Shown: positions 9,639 to 17,508 of the stretch, in pieces
Position numbering within the stretch: the first letter of the stretch is position 1
How the letters are laid out: every line of letters begins with the position of its first letter
Assembly (NCBI GenBank): GCA_002421605.1
Contig: DISJ01000013.1
Location: forward strand, 135,976-199,975
DNA length: 64,000 bases
Direction of reading: 5' to 3'
Origin: Rhodobacteraceae bacterium UBA6213
Lineage (GTDB): Bacteria > Pseudomonadota > Alphaproteobacteria > Rhodobacterales > Rhodobacteraceae
Translations under genes and position numbers: made by a program
The notes under the pieces: model-generated
The model's database searches: none
What the model saw: only the letters and a program-made list of their open reading frames with translations
What the model was told of the DNA's origin: nothing

Positions 9639-10963
9639 TGCAGCACAAGGCCCCCCAAACCGCGCTGCGCCGCATGGTCACCGATCTGGTGACGACGGCT
9701 GTCATCGCGCTGGTGATTTTTGGCGTGATGGTCGGGCTCAAGACCGACACCATCCCCGGCGGTCTGGAACTGACACCGCGCTGGCTTGCGACAATCGAAA
9801 TCGTGGCAGTGGTGGTGCTTGGCCGCTTGATGCTGCATCTGATCTGGTGGCGACGCAAACCGGGTGTGGGTGCGGGAACCACATGGGTTCCGGCCAGAGT
9901 GCTGCGCGGCTGGGCGCATACTCTGGTTCATTTGGGCAAGTTGGCGCGCCCGGCGCTGCTGGTGTTCGCGCTGGTGATGCCGTTTCTGCCCTTCACCGAC
10001 CGCTATTTGCTGGACCTCTCGATTTTGGTGCTGACCTACATCATGCTGGGCTGGGGACTGAACATTGTGGTTGGCCTCGCGGGGCTGCTTGATCTTGGCT
10101 ATGTCGCCTTCTACGCGGTCGGGGCGTATTCCTACGCGCTGCTGGCGGCGCATTTCGGCTGGTCGTTCTGGCTGTGCCTACCGCTTGCGGGCATTTTGGC
10201 GTCGTTCTGGGGTATCATCCTCGGGTTTCCGGTGCTGCGGCTGCGCGGCGACTATCTGGCGATCGTGACGCTGGCGTTTGGCGAGATCATTCGGATCGTG
10301 CTCTTGAATTGGTACTGGTTCACCGGCGGCCCGGACGGGCTGTCGGGTATCCCTCGCCCCGACTTCTTCGGCATTGTCGGCTTTGAGCGTGGGCCGGGCG
10401 GCTTTGCCGATACATTCGGGCTCGAATATTCCTCTCTGCACCGGATCATCTTTCTATATTTCCTGATCCTCGCGCTGGCGCTGCTGACCAACTTTGTCAC
10501 CATGCGCTTGCGCCGCCTGCCAATTGGGCGCGCTTGGGAGGCATTGCGCGAAGACGAGATCGCCTGCCGCTCGCTTGGGCTAAACACCACAACGGTCAAG
10601 CTTTCTGCCTTTGCCACCGGGGCGATGTTCGCAGGCTTTGCCGGGGCGTTCTTTGCCACCCGTCAGGGCTTCATCTCGCCTGAAAGCTTTACCTTTACCG
10701 AGTCGGCGCTGGTGCTGGCGATCGTGGTGCTAGGCGGCATGGGCTCGCAAATGGGCGTGGTGATTGCCGCCGTGGCGCTGATCGGCGGTTTCGAGGTGTT
10801 CCGCGAATTTGCACAATACCGGATGCTGATTTTCGGGCTCGCTATGGTGCTGATCATGATCTGGAAGCCGCGCGGGCTGATTTCCGGGCGTGAGCCGACG
10901 ATCTTTCTTGGGGCGCGCAAGTCGATCTCGGCGGATCTGGTTTCGCAAGGCGAGGGGCACTGA
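9635..10963 (+). CDS. livM: Branched-chain amino acid ABC transporter permease LivM
   Basis: A 442-residue permease of the LivM family, partner of LivH. The core has the family signatures LGWGLNIVVGLAGLLDLGY and GFPVLRLRGDYLAIVTLAFG, then the EAA-type region around RLPIGRAWEALREDEIACRS that couples to the ATPases. Compared with short LivM proteins it carries roughly 110 extra N-terminal residues, including an added hydrophobic segment and a basic stretch (WWRRKPG); extended LivM proteins of this kind are common in alphaproteobacteria. The start ATG overlaps the livH stop, and a second ATG follows immediately. It lies second in the six-gene liv operon. Confidence 0.95.
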   Translation: MMQHKAPQTALRRMVTDLVTTAVIALVIFGVMVGLKTDTIPGGLELTPRWLATIEIVAVVVLGRLMLHLIWWRRKPGVGAGTTWVPARVLRGWAHTLVHLGKLARPALLVFALVMPFLPFTDRYLLDLSILVLTYIMLGWGLNIVVGLAGLLDLGYVAFYAVGAYSYALLAAHFGWSFWLCLPLAGILASFWGIILGFPVLRLRGDYLAIVTLAFGEIIRIVLLNWYWFTGGPDGLSGIPRPDFFGIVGFERGPGGFADTFGLEYSSLHRIIFLYFLILALALLTNFVTMRLRRLPIGRAWEALREDEIACRSLGLNTTTVKLSAFATGAMFAGFAGAFFATRQGFISPESFTFTESALVLAIVVLGGMGSQMGVVIAAVALIGGFEVFREFAQYRMLIFGLAMVLIMIWKPRGLISGREPTIFLGARKSISADLVSQGEGH

Positions 10964-10964
10964 A

Positions 10965-11837
10965 ATGGCAGACGCAAGCCCCGCAGCCAAAGTGCTGCTC
11001 AAGGTCGAACACGTAACCATGCGGTTTGGCGGGCTGACGGCAGTGGACGATCTGTCGTTTGATGTGCAGCAGGGCAACATCACCGCCCTGATTGGCCCCA
11101 ATGGCGCTGGCAAGACCACGGTGTTCAACTGCATCACCGGGTTCTACAAACCCAGCGTCGGCCGGATCACGATGAACCACGCCAACGGACGCTCTTTCCT
11201 GCTGGAGCGGCTGGCCGATTTCGAAGTGTCGCGCAAGGCCAAGGTTGCCCGCACCTTCCAGAACATCCGCCTATTCGGTGGCATGACGGCGCTGGAAAAC
11301 CTGCTGGTAGCGCAGCATAACCACCTGTTGCGCGCGTCTGGCTTCACCTTCGGCGCAGTGCTCGGGCTGGTTGGCTATGGCAAGGCCGAAGCGGAGGCGG
11401 TCGATCTGGCGCGCTACTGGCTGGACCATGCGGGCCTGCTGGAGCGGGCTGACGATGCGGCCGCCGATCTGCCCTACGGCGCGCAACGCAGGTTGGAAAT
11501 TGCGCGGGCAATGTGCACCAACCCGCAGCTTTTGTGCCTTGATGAGCCGGCGGCGGGGCTAAACCCGCGCGAATCCGACGAACTCAACCGCCTTTTGCTA
11601 TTCATTCGCAAGGAACGCGGCGTGGGCATCCTGCTGATCGAACATGACATGAGCGTGGTAATGGGGATTTCCGATCACATTGTGGTGCTCGACTACGGGC
11701 GCAAAATCGCAGACGGCACGCCCGACGAGATTCGCAGCGACCCCAGTGTGATTGCGGCCTATCTTGGGGTCGAGGACGAAGAGGTCGAGGAGGTCGAGCA
11801 TCAGATCGACGACCTCGCCGGGGGGACAACGGCATGA
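10965..11837 (+). CDS. livG: Branched-chain amino acid ABC transporter ATPase LivG
   Basis: A 290-residue cytoplasmic ATPase. Walker A is GPNGAGKT and the Q-loop region is TFQNIRLF. Walker B is LLCLDEPAAGLNP, and the H-loop is IEHDMSVVM. The ABC signature is the variant LPYGAQRRLEIARAM that is normal for LivG. The ATG at 10965, one base after the livM stop, is preferred; the longer in-frame reading runs back into livM. The C-terminal tail after the nucleotide-binding domain is strongly acidic (EDEEVEEVE). It overlaps livF by 4 bases and pairs with LivF to power the LivHM channel. Confidence 0.95.
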   Translation: MADASPAAKVLLKVEHVTMRFGGLTAVDDLSFDVQQGNITALIGPNGAGKTTVFNCITGFYKPSVGRITMNHANGRSFLLERLADFEVSRKAKVARTFQNIRLFGGMTALENLLVAQHNHLLRASGFTFGAVLGLVGYGKAEAEAVDLARYWLDHAGLLERADDAAADLPYGAQRRLEIARAMCTNPQLLCLDEPAAGLNPRESDELNRLLLFIRKERGVGILLIEHDMSVVMGISDHIVVLDYGRKIADGTPDEIRSDPSVIAAYLGVEDEEVEEVEHQIDDLAGGTTA

Positions 11838-12562
11838 GCGCAGCGCCCCTTCTGGCAGTTTCCGAGGTTGAAACCTTTTATGGTAAAATCCAAGCCCTGC
11901 GTGGCGTATCGCTTGAGGTGTTTGACGGCGAGATCGTCACACTGATTGGCGCCAACGGCGCGGGCAAATCGACCCTGATGATGACGATCTGTGGCACGCC
12001 ACAGGCGCGTAACGGTCAGATCGTCTATAACGGCGCAGACATCACCCGCCTGCCAACGCACCAGATCATGCAGCTCGGCATCGCGCAGTCGCCCGAGGGG
12101 CGGCGCATCTTTGGGCGTATGACGGTGATGGAAAACCTGCGCATTGGTGCCTCGGTCACCGATCCGGCCTATTTCGACGAAGATCTCGAGCGCGTTTTCG
12201 CACTATTTCCGCTGCTGAAGGAACGCCAGAATCAACGCGGCGGCACCTTGTCGGGCGGCGAACAGCAGATGCTGGCGATTGCCCGTGCGCTGATGGCACG
12301 GCCACGGCTGTTGTTGCTAGACGAGCCGTCGCTGGGGCTTGCCCCGCTGGTGATCCGGCAGATCTTTTCGGCGATCCAAGAACTCAACGAGCAGCAGGGG
12401 TTGACGGTCTTTCTGGTCGAACAGAACGCTCACCACGCCCTGCGACTAGCGCACCGGGGCTATGTGATGGTCAACGGCAAGATTACTATGTCGGGCACCG
12501 GCATCGAACTGCTGGCCCGTCCCGAAATCCGCGCGGCCTATTTGGAAGGGGGGGCGCACTGA
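11834..12562 (+). CDS. livF: Branched-chain amino acid ABC transporter ATPase LivF
   Basis: A 242-residue ATPase, the usual LivF length. Walker A is GANGAGKST, the Q-loop region is QSPEGRRIFGRMTVMENL, the signature is LSGGEQQMLAIARAL, Walker B is LLLLDEPSLGL, and the H-loop His lies in VEQNAHHAL. The EGRRIF string is diagnostic for LivF as against LivG. The start overlaps the livG stop by 4 bases, and the stop shares its last base with the following small membrane gene, so the operon is tightly packed. Confidence 0.95.
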   Translation: MSAAPLLAVSEVETFYGKIQALRGVSLEVFDGEIVTLIGANGAGKSTLMMTICGTPQARNGQIVYNGADITRLPTHQIMQLGIAQSPEGRRIFGRMTVMENLRIGASVTDPAYFDEDLERVFALFPLLKERQNQRGGTLSGGEQQMLAIARALMARPRLLLLDEPSLGLAPLVIRQIFSAIQELNEQQGLTVFLVEQNAHHALRLAHRGYVMVNGKITMSGTGIELLARPEIRAAYLEGGAH

Positions 12563-12903
12563 TGGGAATTCTGTGGGAAATCGATTTTACCACCTTCTTT
12601 TTCGTCACCATAGTGATCGGCGGCGGTGCGGCTTACATGGCTGGGCGCGCGCTGGCCGGAACTTGGAAACCGATTTGGCTTCTGATATTTTATGTGCTGC
12701 TGCTCGGCCTTGGCATCCGCTTTTTCCACTTTGCGCTTTTTGGTGGCACATTGCTAACCTTGCATTATTATCTGGTGGACTCGGTGGTGCTGATCGCGTT
12801 TGCGCTGCTGGGTTATCGCATTAGGCGGGTCAACCAGATGGTATCGCTATACGCGTGGCTATACGAACGCGCGGGTCCGTTCGCTTGGCGAGAACGGACG
12901 TGA
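12562..12903 (+). CDS. Small integral membrane protein of the liv operon (DUF6867-like)
   Basis: A 113-residue protein with about three hydrophobic segments (near residues 10-28, 38-58 and 62-83) and a basic C-terminus (RIRRVNQM, then YAWLYERAGPFAWRERT). It begins on the last base of livF, so it is part of the same transcript. Small membrane proteins of this size and position recur after livF in alphaproteobacteria, and I recall them as DUF6867; that name is from memory. A role as an accessory subunit of the Liv permease is plausible from position only. No catalytic or binding motif is visible. Confidence 0.8.
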   Translation: MGILWEIDFTTFFFVTIVIGGGAAYMAGRALAGTWKPIWLLIFYVLLLGLGIRFFHFALFGGTLLTLHYYLVDSVVLIAFALLGYRIRRVNQMVSLYAWLYERAGPFAWRERT

Positions 12904-13033
12904 CCCCACAAAGCCGTCCCGTGCAACCAGTGCGGGTTTCAGACAGGCAGAAAGCCTGAATCAATATGAATGGAGCCCCGGCGGGGAACCGACCGTCCGC
13001 AGGCAAGCTTCGCAACAAGGGAGATACTACCAA

Positions 13034-14137
13034 ATGAAGAAAATACTTCTGACCAGCAGCGCATTGTCGCTGGGGCTAATGTTCGGCGCCAGCACCGCCA
13101 TCGCCGATATCCAAATCGCGGTTGCGGGGCCAATGACCGGGCAATACGCCAGCTTTGGCGCGCAAATGCTGGCCGGTGCCGAACAAGCTGTGGCCGACAT
13201 CAACGCTGCCGGCGGCGTGAACGGTGAGCAGTTGGTGCTGAACGTCGGAGACGACGCCTGCGACCCAAAACAGGCCGTAGCAGTTGCCAACCAGATGGTG
13301 TCGAAAGGCGTCGTCTTTATGGCTGGTCACTTCTGCTCGGGTTCCTCGATCCCGGCTTCGGCGGTGTACAAGGAAGAGGGCATCATCCAGATTTCGCCCG
13401 CCTCGACCAACCCGAAGTTCACCGATGAAGGTGGCCCGAACATCTTCCGCGTTTGTGGCCGAGACGATCAGCAGGGTCTGGTTGCGGGCGCGATGCTGGC
13501 GGATGAGTACGCGGGCAAAAAGGTTGCGTTCCTCCACGACAAAACCGCCTACGGCAAAGGACTGGCTGACGAAACCCTCAAGGCCTACGAGGCCGCAGGT
13601 GGCACACCCGCGATGTATGAAGCCATCACCGCTGGTGAAAAAGACTACACCGCGCTGGTTTCCAAGCTGAAGGACGCCAATATCGACGTGGTCTATCTGG
13701 GCGGCTATCATACCGAAGCCGGTCTGATCGTGCGCCAGATGCGCGATCAGGGAATGACCACCCAAATGGTTTCGGGCGACGCGCTGGTGACCAACGAGTA
13801 CTGGTCGATCACTGGTGACGCTGGCGAAGGCACGCTGATGACGTTCTCGCCCGACCCGCGCAAGAACCCCGGCGCCGCCGATGTTGTAGCCGAGTTCACG
13901 GCCAAGAACATCGAGGCCGAAGGCTATGTGCTTTACACCTACGCCGCGGTTCAGGCTTGGGCGGAAGCGGCAGCCACAGTCGGTTCGGTTGCCGATCCGG
14001 ATGCGATCAGCGAAGCGCTGCACAGCGGCAACTTCACCACTGTGCTGGGCGATCTGTCCTTCGATGCCAAGGGCGACGTGACTCTGCCGGGCTATGTCTG
14101 GTACATCTGGCACGACGGCGCGTACGACTACCGCTAG
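13034..14137 (+). CDS. livK: Branched-chain amino acid binding protein LivK/BraC
   Basis: A 367-residue periplasmic binding protein, last gene of the liv operon. A signal peptide spans about residues 1-24 (basic MKK, hydrophobic core, ASTAIA/D). The mature start DIQIAVAGPMTGQYASFG and the segments GVVFMAGHFCSGSSIPAS and ISPASTNPKFTDEG are typical of LivJ/LivK/BraC. Two Cys near residues 76 and 100 could form the disulfide common in these proteins. The ATG at 13034 is chosen for its signal peptide and the upstream AGGGAG; the in-frame extension upstream overlaps the preceding gene. The 130-base gap before it may hold an extra promoter. A rho-independent terminator follows. Confidence 0.95.
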   Translation: MKKILLTSSALSLGLMFGASTAIADIQIAVAGPMTGQYASFGAQMLAGAEQAVADINAAGGVNGEQLVLNVGDDACDPKQAVAVANQMVSKGVVFMAGHFCSGSSIPASAVYKEEGIIQISPASTNPKFTDEGGPNIFRVCGRDDQQGLVAGAMLADEYAGKKVAFLHDKTAYGKGLADETLKAYEAAGGTPAMYEAITAGEKDYTALVSKLKDANIDVVYLGGYHTEAGLIVRQMRDQGMTTQMVSGDALVTNEYWSITGDAGEGTLMTFSPDPRKNPGAADVVAEFTAKNIEAEGYVLYTYAAVQAWAEAAATVGSVADPDAISEALHSGNFTTVLGDLSFDAKGDVTLPGYVWYIWHDGAYDYR

Positions 14138-14167
14138 GCCAAGCGCATTGCGCCTTGAACGACAGGG

Positions 14168-14197
14168 CTGCGCGCGGGGTTCCGCGCGCAGTTTTTT
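14168..14197 (+). terminator. Rho-independent terminator of the liv operon
   Basis: Perfect 10-bp GC stem CTGCGCGCGG / CCGCGCGCAG with a 4-base loop, followed directly by six T. It starts 31 bases after the livK stop. This is the clearest intrinsic terminator in the window. Confidence 0.9.
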
Positions 14198-14724
14198 ATG
14201 CGCTGATGCCCAAGTTGATGGTACCGGATGATCTCATCCGGCAGTGTCAGAACCGAGGTCTTGAGTGGGATCGAACGCTTGCCTCGCCTTTCGGGGTGAA
14301 CGCACGCAACCCGTTCTGCCGCGCCAAAACCTCGCCCGAAATTGTCCGTCCGGGCGTAATGATGTGCGCTCGAAACACGCTGTTGCGTCAGAATATGAGC
14401 GACCTGCTGTGCGAGCGCGGCATCGACATTTGCCAGGCGAAAGTGCGGTTTTGATGGATCAGGTTCGGGCCTCTGTTCGCTTTGAAAATCCGCAAACCCG
14501 GGGTTTTTGAAAAAGGATGAACCGCGTCCGCGGTTTGCAGCCACTGGGTTGTGCAGCGGATGTCTCGCCCAGCCTACTCAGATGGGGCCTTTGTGGTCAG
14601 GGGTTTCTTCGTCGCTTCATCTCCATTTGGGATCGAGATGCGTCAGCGACAGCCCATCGCGCAATCAGGCCATGCCGTTTTATGGGCGTTGCTGGCTGAC
14701 ATAAATCATTCTGCGATGAACCGT
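14198..14724. other. Intergenic region with transposase remnant, otherwise empty
   Basis: Between the liv terminator and the convergent multicopper oxidase gene. Apart from the IS6-like fragment at 14329-14505 I see no coding signal; other short frames lack ribosome sites and family motifs. Confidence 0.6.
14329..14505 (+). pseudogene. IS6-family transposase remnant (N-terminal part)
   Basis: One plus-strand frame reads TSPEIVRPGVMMCAR, then MSDLLCERGIDICQAKVRF, a stop, and then WIRFGPLFALKIRK. This lines up with the N-terminal region of IS6-type transposases (FPSEII..AV.LY.R..LS.RDVE.LLAERGIDV....I.RW..KFGP..A...RR): the LL.ERGID core, the W..KFGP block and the basic end fall in the right order and spacing. 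The in-frame TGA, the loss of conserved residues and the missing DDE catalytic part show it is dead. The alignment is from memory of the family. A C-terminal remnant of the same family lies at about 28912-29133. Confidence 0.7.
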
Positions 14725-16251
14725 TCAGACAGTCGCGTATTGCCCCATCAGGCCAGCGTCTTCGTGATCAAGAATATGGCAGTGAATCATGAAAGGGTGC
14801 ATTTCACTCGCGGGTTGCGTGAAGGTCAGTAATATTTCCGAGGGGTGGTCAAGCAGAACGGTGTCCTTTGCAGCCGCAAGGTGCGTGGGCGGCGGACTCC
14901 CACCCATCGACAACACGCGAAACATTGCGCCATGCACATGGAACGGATGCGCCATCAGAAACGGATGCACCTCCCAGATTTCCGAGCTGCCGAGCTGTGG
15001 CGCAAAGTCGATGCGGTGCATGTCGTAGCGTTGCCCGTTCATACCCATCGCAGGGCCGCTGCCGGGCGCTTTCATGATGCCGCCCGCACCAACTTCGCCC
15101 CCCGCGGCACCTACGCCCCCACCCATCCCCGGCCACATATCAAGCGTGACCTTGCGGCGCATAATGGCGCGCGACGGGTCGGGCGCGGCAATCGGAACCA
15201 GCCGTTCGGGCAGGTGTGAGGGTGGTGCCGCAAGGTCTGGATCAACCTGAAAGCTGACCATTGGGCCAGAGCCGCTTTTGGGCAGCCCAGTGGGGCCGTG
15301 ACTGGTCATCGAACCCATCCCGGGCATTCCCGCCACGCCTTCGGGTGGATCAGCGAGTGTTCCCAGCACCGCGTCGCGCCCGTTGCTGAAATCGACCACG
15401 ATTTCAAACCGCTCGCCGGGTGCGATAGTCAGCGCCGCGATTGGCACCGGGGCTGGCAGGTAACCACCGTCCGAGGCAACAACGTGAAAGACACGGCCAT
15501 CATCAAAGCTCAGGTGAAAGTTTCGCGCGTTTGCACTGTTCAGCAGTCGCAACCGCACGAGCGCCCTCGGCACCCGCGCGGTCGGGCTGACTGCACCGTT
15601 TACGATCAGCGTGTCACCGCGCGTGCCCAAGATGCGCTCGCGCGCGAACTTGGTAAAGTTCAACTCTCCAGACGCAGTAAAAAGCCGGTCCTGCAGGATC
15701 AGCGGCAGATCATTCAAGCCGTAGGCATGCGGCAGCCCAAGCTCTGCCCCGCTGCCATCCTCGATAATCATCATGCCCGCCAAACCCATATAGACCTGCC
15801 GTCCGGTATCGCCATGCGGATGCGCGTGATACCAGGTGGTCGCCTCGGGCTGATCAACGTTCAGCAGCGGGCACCAGGTTTCGCCCGGATGGATCGTCTG
15901 ATGCGGCCCCCCGTCAACATCCGATGGCACCAGCAGCCCGTGCCAATGCGCGGTAGTGGCGCTGTCGAGCCGGTTCTCGACCGACATTTGCACCGCATCA
16001 CCCCGTTGCAGTCGCAGCACCGGCCCAAGGAACGCCGCGGAATATCCGTATGTCGCAGCAGCGGGAAAGCCGGGTGCAAAACGGTGTAGCCCCGGCGCGG
16101 CCACCAACGACAGCGCGCCACCACGCGCGCGGGCGTCCCAAAGCTCCGGTATCGGTAGCGCCGCGCCGCTTCTCGCAGCGCGCGCACCTGTCGCAAAACC
16201 GAACAATCCTAGCGCGCCGGTTCCAGCAAGCACCCCGCGACGTGTCAACAT
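14725..16251 (-). CDS. Tat-exported multicopper oxidase (CueO/laccase type)
   Basis: A 508-residue three-domain multicopper oxidase. Residues 1-25 form a Tat signal (TRRGVLAG, hydrophobic core, ending GARA). Copper ligands are complete: HWH at 102-104, HAHPH at 142-146, HPFHVHG near the C-terminus, and HCHILDHEDAGLM with Cys491 for the T1 site. Gly/Met-rich inserts (GMPGMGSM, and PGMGG to AMGMNG) could bind copper, as the Met-rich insert of CueO does. The ATG at 16251 has AAAGGATC upstream; a longer in-frame reading would run into the preceding gene. It is the last gene of a minus-strand operon with two cytochromes c and TatA. The family oxidises Cu(I), phenols or metals with reduction of O2 to water; the reductant here is unknown, and the neighbours suggest a cytochrome c link. 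Confidence 0.93.
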   Translation of the reverse strand: MLTRRGVLAGTGALGLFGFATGARAARSGAALPIPELWDARARGGALSLVAAPGLHRFAPGFPAAATYGYSAAFLGPVLRLQRGDAVQMSVENRLDSATTAHWHGLLVPSDVDGGPHQTIHPGETWCPLLNVDQPEATTWYHAHPHGDTGRQVYMGLAGMMIIEDGSGAELGLPHAYGLNDLPLILQDRLFTASGELNFTKFARERILGTRGDTLIVNGAVSPTARVPRALVRLRLLNSANARNFHLSFDDGRVFHVVASDGGYLPAPVPIAALTIAPGERFEIVVDFSNGRDAVLGTLADPPEGVAGMPGMGSMTSHGPTGLPKSGSGPMVSFQVDPDLAAPPSHLPERLVPIAAPDPSRAIMRRKVTLDMWPGMGGGVGAAGGEVGAGGIMKAPGSGPAMGMNGQRYDMHRIDFAPQLGSSEIWEVHPFLMAHPFHVHGAMFRVLSMGGSPPPTHLAAAKDTVLLDHPSEILLTFTQPASEMHPFMIHCHILDHEDAGLMGQYATV

Positions 16252-16283
16252 GGTTTGATCCTTTCGCGGCGCATTCCGCGCGT

Positions 16284-16711
16284 CTATCGCCTGCCCGGTT
16301 GCGCGGGCAGGATCTGCTCCAGCACATCGCGGATAGGGCGCAACTCGACATCTCCAGAAGGAAATCCGGACTCGCGCATCATGTACGCAACGATATCGAT
16401 GTAGTCCTGCAAGGGTAGTGCCCCCGCATCTTCCCAAGGCATCGACGTAGAGGCGAAGCCGTAATGGTCGTATGCGTTGCGATAGCGTCCAAAAATTGAG
16501 ATCATGGAAAAGCCGTGGCACCCGGCGCAGTTGGTCATAAAGGCGCGCTCACCGCGCGCGGCCTGCGCGCTGGTATATAGCGGTTCGGCCGTGGCGCCAT
16601 GGGCGCAGAACAATGACCCCAGAACGAGCGAGACAGCGCAGCCGACGATAGAGAGCGTCGCCCGATAACTGGCGTCAATGCCGGTCGCACCATTTGATGC
16701 GGCTTCGCCAT
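16284..16711 (-). CDS. Periplasmic monoheme cytochrome c, start region with apparent frameshift
   Basis: The mature part is clear: EPLYTSAQAARGERAF, then heme site CAGCH, a likely Met ligand in SMP, and a C-terminal helix YIDIVAYMM. It is a paralogue of the cytochrome at 17025-17420, with the same YTSAQA start and GFP..VEL end. In frame upstream the sequence gives a good signal-peptide core (CAVSLVLGSLF, AHGATA) but no ATG, GTG or TTG before it; the TTG at 16613 would cut the signal off. The ATG at 16711, preceded by GGGGGAAGG, opens another frame with a basic n-region (MAKPHQMVRPALT). The best reading is a one-base indel near 16660, either real or a sequence error. The coordinates given assume this. 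It sits 32 bases before the oxidase gene. Confidence 0.75.
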
Positions 16712-16762
16712 TGCCTTCCCCCTTAAAGGCTTATGCCAAAATCTCGCTTCGGTGCCGCAGGA

Positions 16763-16960
16763 TCAGGCGCGGGACTCGCGGTCGCGATCTTCCGCAGCTA
16801 TTGCCCGCCCCGATCCGCCGTCGTCGCGAAGGCCGCGCCGGAGCGCCGTGATGCCTTTGCCAACATCGCCCATCACCGCGCTGATCTTGCCGCGCCCGAA
16901 CAACAACAGCACCGCCAAAGCGATCAGCGCCAACCCTGGAAATCCGATTGAATTTAACAC
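16763..16960 (-). CDS. tatA: TatA-family twin-arginine translocase subunit
   Basis: A 65-residue protein from a GTG start at 16960, with AAGGGGAG placed just upstream; a longer reading from 16987 adds nine Gly/Lys-rich residues. The N-terminal segment LNSIGFPGLALIALAVLLLFG is the TatA membrane helix, the FGRGKI hinge follows, then an amphipathic helix (AVMGDVGKGITALRRGL) and a charged tail. No tatB or tatC is in the window, so the core translocase is presumably encoded elsewhere. Its place between two cytochrome genes and upstream of a Tat-signal oxidase suggests it helps export that oxidase; this is inferred from position. Confidence 0.85.
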   Translation of the reverse strand: MLNSIGFPGLALIALAVLLLFGRGKISAVMGDVGKGITALRRGLRDDGGSGRAIAAEDRDRESRA

Positions 16961-17024
16961 TCCGCTCCCCTTTCCGCGCCCTTTCAAGGCGCCTCGATTA
17001 TGGCGACGATTTATGACAGCGCGA

Positions 17025-17420
17025 TCAATTCGCGCGCCCGTCCGCCGGAATGATATGTTTCAGCACAGAACGATCGGCTGTGAGTTCTGTGTTGCCGGCA
17101 GGAAACCCCCATGCGCTCAGCATGAAGGCCACGATGCTCACGTAATCCTCCTCGGGCAGGCTGCCCGGCAAATGTTTCGGCATCGAGCCAGAGATGAAGT
17201 TATAGTAACTCGCCGCAGACGACTTGTGCCGGAAGATGGTGAACATCGACGCCCCGTGACACGCGGCACAGTTGGTGGCGAAATTGCGCCTGCCAAGGTC
17301 GGCCTGCGCGGAAGTGTACCACGCGGTCGTAGCGCTGCTTGGCTGACCAGTCTGCGCATCGGCGGGCAATACTGCGAGCGCAAGCAATAGCGAAAGCACA
17401 GACCATGCGCGCCGGGTCAT
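17025..17420 (-). CDS. Periplasmic monoheme cytochrome c
   Basis: A 131-residue secreted class I-like cytochrome c. A signal peptide spans residues 1-22 (MTRRAWSVLSLLLALAV, ending ADAQ). The heme site is CAACH; the Met in GSMP is the likely sixth ligand; the C-terminal helix is EDYVSIVAFML. It parallels the second cytochrome of the operon (WYTSAQADLGRRNF against LYTSAQAARGERAF), so the two arose by duplication. The ATG at 17420 gives a proper signal peptide although the ribosome site is weak. It follows the unknown gene by 88 bases and precedes tatA by 64. Probably one of a pair of electron carriers serving the multicopper oxidase. Confidence 0.9.
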   Translation of the reverse strand: MTRRAWSVLSLLLALAVLPADAQTGQPSSATTAWYTSAQADLGRRNFATNCAACHGASMFTIFRHKSSAASYYNFISGSMPKHLPGSLPEEDYVSIVAFMLSAWGFPAGNTELTADRSVLKHIIPADGRAN

Positions 17421-17508
17421 GGTCGGGCATGCAAGGGTGCTTTGTCGAGTTTGGCCGCGGGGCCGTGCTCCCCTCTTCGCTTGCCTATGCTTCAGCGTCA
17501 CCGGCGCC

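Noticed and set aside
1..14137. Idea that the PKS and the adjacent liv transporter form one biosynthetic cluster
   Set aside because: A 600-base gap with a separate leader separates them, and the liv operon is a complete housekeeping-type unit.
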